A stretch of 6,444 nucleotides of DNA from Myxococcales bacterium (GTDB taxonomy: Bacteria > Myxococcota > Myxococcia > Myxococcales > Myxococcaceae), in NCBI GenBank assembly GCA_009885595.1, contig VFKJ01000519.1:1-6444 (forward strand). Reading direction: 5' to 3'. Shown here piece after piece: positions 1-6,444 of this stretch. Below the pieces are notes generated by a model that was given only the letters and a program-made list of their open reading frames with translations, was not told where the DNA came from and ran no database searches. A program made the position numbers and the translations under genes. The stretch's first letter is position 1. Each line of letters begins with the position of its first letter.

Positions 1-1
1 C

Positions 2-1012
2 CCCTTCCCTTCCGGCGGGCGCATCTCGTTGCCCATCGACACCTCCGCCGCCGCGCGCACCGAAGACACCAAGCCCTACGTGCTCAAGTCGGCGCAGACT
101 GACATCGGCCTCACCCCGGTGGACGCGGCCGCCCAGGCCTTCCCCTCCATCAGCGGCACGGTGGAGATGGGCGCCGGCCAGAAGTCCGTGCTGCTGGTGC
201 TGGAGAGCGGCGGCCGCACGGCGCTGGCGGGCTCCGACGGCAGGTTCACCTTCTTCAACGTGCCGGGCGGCGGCTACAAGCTCTCCGCGTACTCCAGCGG
301 CGTGAACTACGGCGTGCTCGACGTGCAGGTGCAGTCCTCTGACATCGCCAACCTCGAGGTGAAGAAGATCGCCACCGGCACCGCCACCCTGTCCGGCAGC
401 GTGCAGCTCGTCGCCGGGGCCAACGGCGATGGCACCAGCGTGGTGCTGGTGGTCGAGAGCACCTTCATCGAGTCGCTGGGCCGCGGCGAGGTCCCCCCGG
501 GGCTGCGCGCGCCCGAGGCCGGCACTCCGCCCACCATCAGCGGCAGCTGGAGCATCGCCGGCATCCCCGACGGGAAGTACGTGGTGCTGGCCGCCTTCGA
601 GAACGACGGCAACGTGCGCGACCCCGACCCCAACATCTCGGGCACCCAGATCCAACACATCACCGTGGCCAGCGGGGCCATCAACCCCGCGGTGAGCCCC
701 GCCTTCAAGGTGACCGCCGCGGTGGAGATCGTCAGCCCCGGCGCCGAGGGCGTGGAAGACACCAGCGCCACCCCCACCTTCACCTGGAAGACCCACTCGA
801 ACGCCGACGCCTGGGAGCTGCGGGTCTTCGACACCCTGGGGGTGGAGATCTGGAAGACGCCGTTCGCCGACAAGACCGTCGTCTCCGCCGCCTACGCAGG
901 CCCCGCGCTCACGGCCGGCCAGTTCTACCAGTGGCGGGTCACCGCCATGCGGCGCGGCGCGCCCACCAGCCAGACGGAGGAGCTGCGCGGCCTGTTCCGC
1001 GTGCAGCCCTGA
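2..1012 (+). CDS. Exported beta-sandwich protein, C-terminal part (two carboxypeptidase-regulatory-like domains plus FN3-like domain), 5' truncated
   Basis: The frame is open to the left edge, so the true start lies outside the window. A TTG at 29 is in frame, but the codons before it (2-28) contain no stop and look equally coding, so it is unlikely to be the start. Counting residues from that TTG, three beta-rich modules can be seen. Residues about 41-113 run from ISGTVEM through a DGRFTFFNVPGGGYKLSAY core, typical of carboxypeptidase-D regulatory-like folds. Residues about 120-226 repeat the pattern (LSGSVQL, then SGSWSIAGIPDGKYVVLAAF). Residues about 232-326 look like a fibronectin-III/Ig-like domain (IVSPGAEGV, TPTFTWK, LTAGQFYQWRVTA). 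Such modules usually occur in secreted, periplasmic or outer-membrane proteins, where they bind or space rather than catalyse. Any signal peptide or catalytic domain would be upstream and is not visible. Location and binding role are inferred. The gene converges on a small minus-strand gene 22 nt away. Confidence 0.82.
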   Translation, partial: PFPSGGRISLPIDTSAAARTEDTKPYVLKSAQTDIGLTPVDAAAQAFPSISGTVEMGAGQKSVLLVLESGGRTALAGSDGRFTFFNVPGGGYKLSAYSSGVNYGVLDVQVQSSDIANLEVKKIATGTATLSGSVQLVAGANGDGTSVVLVVESTFIESLGRGEVPPGLRAPEAGTPPTISGSWSIAGIPDGKYVVLAAFENDGNVRDPDPNISGTQIQHITVASGAINPAVSPAFKVTAAVEIVSPGAEGVEDTSATPTFTWKTHSNADAWELRVFDTLGVEIWKTPFADKTVVSAAYAGPALTAGQFYQWRVTAMRRGAPTSQTEELRGLFRVQP

Positions 1013-1041
1013 TTCTCGGGTCGCTTCGCCTTGGTCAGGGC
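1006..1041. terminator. Inverted repeat shared by two convergent genes, possible bidirectional terminator
   Basis: GCCCTGA at 1006-1012 is perfectly complementary to TCAGGGC at 1035-1041. Allowing one bulged C, the stem extends by two pairs (CA at 1004-1005 with TG at 1043-1044). The 22-nt loop can form a smaller GC-rich hairpin. Each arm contains a stop codon: TGA of the plus-strand gene at 1010-1012, and TGA of the minus-strand gene at 1035-1037. No T-run follows on either strand, so it is not a textbook intrinsic terminator; it could still end or stabilise both transcripts. Confidence 0.42.
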
Positions 1042-1202
1042 CTGGGGGGCTCGTCCTTCTTGTTGCGCTTCGACAGCTCGATCATCACGCGAAAGAGCAG
1101 CCAGGTGACCAGCACGATGAGGCCCATCAACACCATGGCGGTGTTGTCCTTCGCGGCGTCGAAGGCGTACTGAGACGAGGTATCGGCGACCGCGAGCAGC
1201 AT
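1035..1202 (-). CDS. Small single-pass membrane protein, hypothetical (55 aa)
   Basis: I do not recognise the family. The 55-residue product starts MLLAVADTSSQ, has a soluble N-terminal segment of about 20 residues, then one strongly hydrophobic stretch (about residues 22-40, including AMVLMGLIVLVTWLLF). It ends in a short basic, then acidic/proline tail (ELSKRNKKDEPPRP). By the positive-inside rule the C-terminus should be cytoplasmic. An in-frame TTG at 1236-1238 would add 12 residues, but the ATG at 1200-1202 is preferred because it leaves 68 nt before the divergent argG start. Neither start has a clear Shine-Dalgarno. Reality is supported by the coherent membrane topology, by fitting the gap between two genes, and by its stop codon sitting in an inverted repeat shared with the convergent neighbour. 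Its size resembles CcmD-like or other small complex-accessory proteins, but no specific similarity is evident. Confidence 0.62.
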   Translation of the reverse strand: MLLAVADTSSQYAFDAAKDNTAMVLMGLIVLVTWLLFRVMIELSKRNKKDEPPRP

Positions 1203-1270
1203 CGAGGTCAGGCATAACCCTGATGACGGGGCTTGCAAGAGCGCGGCAGAAGTTCCATCTACCTGAGCTC
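1203..1270. promoter_or_regulatory. Divergent intergenic region between the small membrane protein gene and argG
   Basis: These 68 bases separate two divergent start codons and should contain promoters for both directions. I see no convincing -35/-10 pair on either strand and no ARG-box-like palindrome. An in-frame ATG at 1223 could extend ArgG by 16 residues, but the extra sequence has no counterpart in the E. coli enzyme as I recall it. Confidence 0.35.
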
Positions 1271-2599
1271 ATGAGCCGCATCTACCGACAGCTGCCCCCG
1301 AAGAGCACCCGCATCGGCCTCGCCTTCTCCGGAGGCCTCGACACCCGCGCGGCGGTGGCGTGGATGACGAAGAAGGGCATGGAGGTCTACGCGTACACCG
1401 CGGACCTCGCCCAGCCCGACGAGAAGGACGTCAACGACATCCCGCCCATCGCGCTCAAGCACGGCGCCAAGGTGGCCCGGCTGATCGACACCCGCCAGTC
1501 GCTGGCGCGCGAGGGGCTCACCGCCCTTCAGTGCGGCGCCTTCCACCTGCACGTGGGCGGCAAGAAGTACTTCAACACCACGCCCCTGGGCCGCGCGGTC
1601 ACCGGCACCAGCATCGTGCGCGCGATGAAGCACGACGACGTGCACGTGTTCGGTGACGGCAGCACGCACCGGGGCAACGACATTCAGCGCTTCTACCGCT
1701 ACGGCATCCTGGTCGACCCCGAGCTGCGCATCTACAAGCCGTGGCTCGACGCGCAGTTCGTCAGCGAGCTGGGCGGCCGCAAGGAGATGTCGGAGTTCCT
1801 GATCAGCGCCGGCCTGCCGTACAGCATGTCGACCGAGAAGGCCTACAGCACCGACAGCAACATGCTGGGCGCCACCCACGAGGCGAAGGACCTGGAGCAC
1901 CTCGACAAGTCGATGATGGTGGTCAACCCCATCATGGGCGTTCCGCACTGGAAGCCCGAGACGAAGATCGACACCGAGACGGTCACCGTCACCTGGGAGC
2001 ACGGCGTGCCGGTGGCGCTCAACGGCAAGCGCTTCGACTCGCTGGTGGCGCTCTTCCTGGAGGCCAACCGCATCGGCGGCCGCCACGGCCTGGGCATGAG
2101 CGATCAGATCGAGAACCGCGTGATCGACGCCAAGAGCCGCGGCATCTACGAGGCGCCGGCGATGGCGCTCTTGCACCTCACCTACGAGCGCATTCTCTCG
2201 GCGGTGCACAACGAGAACACCACCGACCTCTACTGCACCATGGGCCGCCGCCTGGGCCGGCTGCTCTACGAAGGCCGCTGGTACGACCCGGAAGCGATGC
2301 TGCTCAAGGAATCGCTGGTGCGCTGGGTGTCGACCGCCATCACCGGCGAAGTGACGCTGGAGCTGCGCCGCGGCGACGACCTGACCATCCTCAAGACCGA
2401 GGCCGCGCAGTCCGCCTACGCGCCCGAGAAGCTCTCGATGGAGAAGACCGTGGGTGCGTTCTCACCCGAAGATCGCATCGGCGCGCTCGAGCTGCAGAAC
2501 CTGAGCGTGGCCGACAACCGAGCCCTGCTGCTGCACTACGCCCAGGCCCTCTCCCTGCCCACGGGGAGCGACGCCCTCAAGGGGCTGTTGGAGGAGTGA
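1271..2599 (+). CDS. argG: Argininosuccinate synthase, type 2 (E. coli-like)
   Basis: This cytosolic enzyme joins citrulline and aspartate using ATP (forming AMP and PPi) to make argininosuccinate, the penultimate step of arginine synthesis. The 442-residue product is close to the roughly 447 residues of E. coli ArgG and matches it along its length. Visible landmarks are the N-type ATP-pyrophosphatase loop AFSGGLDT (residues 18-25), the AYTADLAQPDE segment, YFNTTPLGRAVTGT (100-113), GDGSTHRGNDIQRF (128-141), EKAYSTDSNMLGATHEAKDL, and EANRIGGRHGLGMSDQIENR. The ATG at 1271 was chosen over the in-frame ATG at 1223 because it places the SGGLDT loop where E. coli ArgG has it; the Shine-Dalgarno is weak for both. 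The residue right after SGGLDT is Arg26, where E. coli and most family members I recall have Ser. No other arginine genes lie nearby. The kinase gene follows on the same strand after 108 nt. Confidence 0.97.
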   Translation: MSRIYRQLPPKSTRIGLAFSGGLDTRAAVAWMTKKGMEVYAYTADLAQPDEKDVNDIPPIALKHGAKVARLIDTRQSLAREGLTALQCGAFHLHVGGKKYFNTTPLGRAVTGTSIVRAMKHDDVHVFGDGSTHRGNDIQRFYRYGILVDPELRIYKPWLDAQFVSELGGRKEMSEFLISAGLPYSMSTEKAYSTDSNMLGATHEAKDLEHLDKSMMVVNPIMGVPHWKPETKIDTETVTVTWEHGVPVALNGKRFDSLVALFLEANRIGGRHGLGMSDQIENRVIDAKSRGIYEAPAMALLHLTYERILSAVHNENTTDLYCTMGRRLGRLLYEGRWYDPEAMLLKESLVRWVSTAITGEVTLELRRGDDLTILKTEAAQSAYAPEKLSMEKTVGAFSPEDRIGALELQNLSVADNRALLLHYAQALSLPTGSDALKGLLEE

Positions 2600-2707
2600 G
2601 ACCCACCTCTCCCTACTCTTGATCTGACGATTGGGGTGCTGATCGCCTCAGGGCACTGGAGTAGGTTGCGACCCTTCAGTAACGCAATCCGGTGGGGGCG
2701 AAAACAA
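2600..2707 (+). promoter_or_regulatory. argG-kinase intergenic region
   Basis: The gap is 108 nt, long enough for a separate promoter for the kinase gene, though read-through from argG is possible. I found no strong sigma-70 type -35/-10 pair and no clear hairpin-plus-T-run terminator after argG. It is more A/T-rich near the 3' end (GCGAAAACAA just before the start codon). Confidence 0.3.
2691..2698 (+). promoter_or_regulatory. Ribosome binding site for the kinase gene
   Basis: The purine-rich GGTGGGGG ends 9 nt before the ATG at 2708. This supports 2708 rather than the in-frame GTG at 2636, whose added residues show no domain-like pattern. Confidence 0.5.
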
Positions 2708-4704
<1,997 letters not shown>

Positions 4705-4705
<1 letters not shown>

Positions 4706-4724
4706 CGCTTCACTTCGAGAGCGC
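4705..4724. terminator. Short inverted repeat at the kinase/OB-protein convergent junction
   Basis: GCGCT at 4705-4709 pairs perfectly with AGCGC at 4720-4724; the loop can pair further internally (CT with AG around TCG at 4713-4719). It starts at the last base of the kinase stop codon (TAG, 4703-4705) and encloses the minus-strand stop (4710-4712). No T-run follows on either strand, so its role as a terminator is tentative. Confidence 0.28.
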
Positions 4725-5507
4725 CTGGTCGAGCACCACCGCCACCGGCCCCATGCCGAGGTCCTTGTCGAGGGCGATGGTGCCTTCCATGGTGACCTGG
4801 GCGCCCTTGGCGACCTCGACGCTGCTCAGGCAGAGCAGATCGTCGTTCTTCTCGCCGACGGTCCCGGTGCCGTCCTTGAGGTGCACGTAGGTGAGGCCCT
4901 GCACCAGGCTGACGCGATCGACCGTGCCCTTCACCTTCACCCGCTGGCCCTTGAGCGCCTGGCGCTCCGAGTAGACGTCGACCACGCGCAGGGTGAGCGC
5001 GCCGCTGGACTCCACGGCCTGCAGCGCGGCCTTCACCTCGGGCGCGGCGGCCCTCATCGGCTGGCCGGGCAGCGCGGGCGCGCGGGGCAGCGGCGGTGCT
5101 GCCCCTTCGATCGCCCCGAACCAGATCTTCGGGAAGGTGCGGCCCAGCGACGGGCTGGAGAAGTCGGTCATCAACGTCTGGCCGATCACCCCCACCACCT
5201 GGCCCACCGCCATCGCCGGAGTGGAAGGCACCGCCGCCCAGTCGCCCGAGTCGAAGCGCAGGTAGGTGTACTGGGCGACCTGGATCACCTCGGCGACCTG
5301 CCCGCGGATGACGGTGCCCGTCTGGGGGCTCCCCATCGGTTGGGCGGGTGCGTCGGCCGAGGGCACGGGCGGGTGATTGGGGGGCATCGCGCTGCTGCCG
5401 GTGGAGGCAGGCACCGCCGCCGCCGGCTGCGACGTCAACACGCTGACCCGGCCCACCACCACGCCCGCCACGAAGAGCAACACCCCAAGAGCGACTGATT
5501 TCGTCAT
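4710..5507 (-). CDS. Exported or membrane-anchored protein with two OB-fold-like domains, first one NrfJ-like
   Basis: The 265-residue product starts with MTKSVALGVLLFVAGVVVGR, a short basic end followed by a hydrophobic segment (about 5-22). This is a signal peptide without an obvious lipobox, or an N-terminal membrane anchor. A Pro/Ala/Ser-rich linker follows (about 27-62). Residues about 64-132 have the pattern of NrfJ-like OB domains: GTVIRGQVAEVIQ, YTYLRFDSGDWAAVP, VGQVVGVIG, then DFSSPSLGRTFPKIWFG. Residues about 185-263 look like a second OB fold: GQRVKVKGTVDRV, TYVHLKDGTG, DLLCLSS, GAQVTMEGTIALDKDLGMG. A periplasmic location is therefore likely. NrfJ-type domains are known beside cytochrome c nitrite reductase genes, but no such genes are visible here, so the ligand or partner is unknown. 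The ATG at 5505-5507 has a good ribosome site. The lipoprotein gene 54 nt upstream is probably in the same transcript. Confidence 0.85.
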   Translation of the reverse strand: MTKSVALGVLLFVAGVVVGRVSVLTSQPAAAVPASTGSSAMPPNHPPVPSADAPAQPMGSPQTGTVIRGQVAEVIQVAQYTYLRFDSGDWAAVPSTPAMAVGQVVGVIGQTLMTDFSSPSLGRTFPKIWFGAIEGAAPPLPRAPALPGQPMRAAAPEVKAALQAVESSGALTLRVVDVYSERQALKGQRVKVKGTVDRVSLVQGLTYVHLKDGTGTVGEKNDDLLCLSSVEVAKGAQVTMEGTIALDKDLGMGPVAVVLDQALSK

Positions 5508-5511
5508 GAGA

Positions 5512-5534
5512 GCCCCCTACACCGAAGTGGGGCC
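5512..5534 (-). promoter_or_regulatory. cUUCGg-capped hairpin overlapping the ribosome site of the OB-domain gene
   Basis: Reading the minus strand, CAC-TTCG-GTG forms a three-pair stem capped by the very stable C(UUCG)G tetraloop. After a two-nucleotide TA bulge, CCC on the 5' side can pair with GGG inside the AGGGGG ribosome site. The structure lies in the 54-nt gap between the lipoprotein stop codon and the OB-protein start codon. It could lower translation of the second gene, mark an RNA processing point, or be incidental in GC-rich DNA. No T-run follows, so termination is less likely. Confidence 0.38.
5513..5518 (-). promoter_or_regulatory. Ribosome binding site of the OB-domain gene
   Basis: On the minus strand AGGGGG lies 5 nt before the ATG. 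It sits in the 3' arm of a predicted hairpin (5512-5534), so its accessibility could depend on RNA folding. Confidence 0.55.
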
Positions 5535-5561
5535 TTTAGGCATCCGCCCGTTCCGCCGAGG

Positions 5562-6197
5562 TCACTCCACCTTGAACTGAAGGGCGTGGGTGGTGGTGGC
5601 GCTGATGATCGACCCGGGCGCGCTGCCCGCGGGAGCGACCTCGTTGCTGCGCTCGAGCAAGATGTTCTCCCGATCGGTCACCACCAGCGGCTCGGCCGCG
5701 ATGCGGTACTGGAACTTGTCGTCAGCGAGGGTGACGTCGAGCTGCGCGCGCTCCAGGCGCACCCGGGCGATGTCGGCCGGCACGTTGTTGGCGTCGCGCC
5801 AGGTGACCAGCAGTCCGTTCGCCTTGACCACGGTGCCGTCCTGCGCCGGGGCGGTGATGACGGAGAAGCCCGGCGACTTCACGTTGAGCTCGGAGCGATC
5901 GCTGCCGCGCACCACCTCGACCTTCAGGCTCTCGTCCCAGCCGAAGCCGTCGGCGCGGTAGTCGTTCGAACCCATCGCGAAGGGCAGGCCCGTCTTGGGC
6001 AGCTTGCTGCCGGTGACGAACACCTGCGCGTCCTCCACGATGGAGCCGGTGCTCGCCGCTTCCCGCACCACCACGCGCGCGCGCGAGCTGGCGGTGCTGC
6101 CGTCAGAGTAAAAGCGGGCGGTCACGAAGAGTGTTCCCGAGCCACCGCAGGCAGACAGCAGCGCAGCGGTCAGGATGAAGAGCAGGCCTCGAGTCAT
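5562..6197 (-). CDS. Lipoprotein of unknown function
   Basis: I do not recognise a family. The 211-residue product begins MTRGLLFILTAALLSACGGSG: a basic start, a hydrophobic core and a lipobox LSAC with C17 as the lipidation site, so it should be a membrane-anchored lipoprotein. Gly at +2 gives no inner-membrane retention signal of the E. coli Asp type. The rest is rich in alternating beta-strand patterns (LFVTARFYSDG, ARVVVREAA, AQVFVTGSKLP, LLVTWRDANNVPADIARVRLERAQLDVTL, FQYRIAAEPLVV) with no Cys after C17. This suggests one or two Ig-like beta-sandwiches and no visible catalytic motif. The ATG at 6195-6197 was chosen over an in-frame start 13 codons upstream because it has a strong GGAGGAA ribosome site and places the signal peptide at the N-terminus. 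The OB-domain gene follows 54 nt downstream on the same strand, suggesting a two-gene envelope operon. Confidence 0.85.
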   Translation of the reverse strand: MTRGLLFILTAALLSACGGSGTLFVTARFYSDGSTASSRARVVVREAASTGSIVEDAQVFVTGSKLPKTGLPFAMGSNDYRADGFGWDESLKVEVVRGSDRSELNVKSPGFSVITAPAQDGTVVKANGLLVTWRDANNVPADIARVRLERAQLDVTLADDKFQYRIAAEPLVVTDRENILLERSNEVAPAGSAPGSIISATTTHALQFKVE

Positions 6198-6200
6198 GCG

Positions 6201-6207
6201 TTCCTCC
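6201..6207 (-). promoter_or_regulatory. Ribosome binding site of the lipoprotein gene
   Basis: GGAGGAA on the minus strand, with GGAGG 5 nt before the ATG at 6195-6197, is the strongest Shine-Dalgarno in the window. It fixes the start so that the lipoprotein signal peptide begins at residue 1. Confidence 0.75.
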
Positions 6208-6444
6208 AGGGTGAAGCGTGAAAGCCGGGGCAGCATCGCACCGTTGTCGCGCTTGCACGAAGGGAAGAAGGTCAGCGGCAGCTGCGATCGGCCTGGCAGG
6301 TGAGCAGCCCCTGGCTGACGTCACCGTGCCAGACGCCGGCACCCCTTCGACCTTCTCCATGAAGCACCGCGCGAGTTCACGCGGGATGAACGGTGCGGTG
6401 AACGACCAGCCACGAGCTCGGCGCGCTCACGGGCGTGAGCCACG
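6208..6444. other. Upstream region of the lipoprotein gene, no confident gene
   Basis: About 240 nt to the right edge should hold the minus-strand promoter for the lipoprotein gene, but no clear -35/-10 pair is visible. Several short dyads occur: GTTCA (6375-6379) with TGAAC (6387-6391), GTTCAC (6375-6380) with GTGAAC (6398-6403), and GCTCACG/CGTGAGC at 6425-6440. A minus-strand frame open from the right edge to a TGA at 6377-6379 (ending SSWLVVHRTVHPA) could be the tail of another gene. It is only about 21 codons long and cannot be confirmed. Confidence 0.4.
6425..6440. repeat. 16-bp near-palindrome at the right edge
   Basis: GCTCACG and CGTGAGC are perfect inverted copies separated by GG. 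As DNA this could be an operator for a dimeric regulator. As RNA it would fold as a six-pair stem with a GGGC loop. It lies about 230 nt upstream of the lipoprotein start codon. Confidence 0.45.

Noticed and set aside
1259..2209. 316-codon open frame on the minus strand across argG
   Set aside because: It is antisense to a clearly recognised ArgG. Its His/Val/Ala/Arg-rich composition is typical of a shadow frame in GC-rich coding DNA.
1741..2622. 293-codon plus-strand frame overlapping argG
   Set aside because: It is a frame shadow: very Arg/Ala/Gly/His-rich and without domain patterns, entirely over argG except its last few codons.
2652..2669. Possible sigma-54 promoter (GGCAC ... TTGC) before the kinase gene
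   Set aside because: The GG and GC elements are 14 nt apart instead of the required 10, so it does not fit the consensus.
2636..2707. Upstream GTG start adding 24 residues to the kinase
   Set aside because: The extra residues show no motif, and the ATG at 2708 has a better ribosome site and begins right at the Cys-rich MPCAVC end.
6103..6360. 85-codon minus-strand frame overlapping the lipoprotein start
   Set aside because: It overlaps the signal peptide region of a well-supported lipoprotein gene in another frame. It has no ribosome site and no domain pattern.
6359..6444. Plus-strand ATG frame open to the right edge
   Set aside because: It has only 28 codons, no ribosome site, an Arg-rich product and poor third-position G/C bias compared with its neighbours.
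6377..6444. Minus-strand tail of a possible gene entering from the right edge, ending in TGA at 6377-6379
   Set aside because: Third positions look coding-like, but about 21 codons are too few to support a gene call. More sequence to the right would decide it.

Overview
The window is GC-rich throughout, with strong G/C preference at third codon positions. It reads as an accessory-light stretch of a Myxococcota (myxobacterial) chromosome. The main pointers are a long soluble Hanks-type Ser/Thr kinase fused to PilZ-like, J-like and TPR modules, secreted or lipid-anchored beta-sandwich proteins, and an E. coli-type (type 2) argininosuccinate synthase. The phylum call is an inference from gene style, not a marker-gene identification.

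Layout from left to right. (1) Bases 2-1012, plus strand: the C-terminal part of an exported protein with two carboxypeptidase-regulatory-like beta domains and one fibronectin-III/Ig-like domain; it runs off the left edge. (2) Bases 1035-1202, minus strand: a 55-residue single-pass membrane protein, convergent with gene 1 and divergent from argG. (3) Bases 1271-2599, plus strand: argG, the only clear housekeeping enzyme. (4) Bases 2708-4705, plus strand: a 665-residue multidomain Ser/Thr protein kinase. (5) Bases 4710-5507, minus strand: an exported or membrane-anchored protein with two OB-fold-like domains, the first NrfJ-like; its stop codon lies 4 nt from the kinase stop codon. (6) Bases 5562-6197, minus strand: a lipoprotein of unknown function 54 nt upstream of gene 5, probably co-transcribed with it. 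(7) Bases 6198-6444: the upstream region of the lipoprotein gene. No gene is confidently called there, but it holds short dyads, including a 16-bp near-palindrome at the right edge.

The genes do not form one pathway. ArgG makes argininosuccinate for arginine synthesis and has no other arg genes beside it. The kinase is probably a cytosolic signalling protein. The two minus-strand genes at the right are envelope proteins and may form a two-gene operon. Both convergent junctions (1012/1035 and 4705/4710) carry inverted repeats that overlap stop codons, which fits shared or bidirectional 3' ends.

No mobile element, tRNA, rRNA, CRISPR array or phage-like gene is visible. The most interesting object is the kinase: it carries a PilZ-like domain lacking the usual RxxxR and a J-like domain lacking HPD. 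Nothing here can be called a new system from sequence alone.
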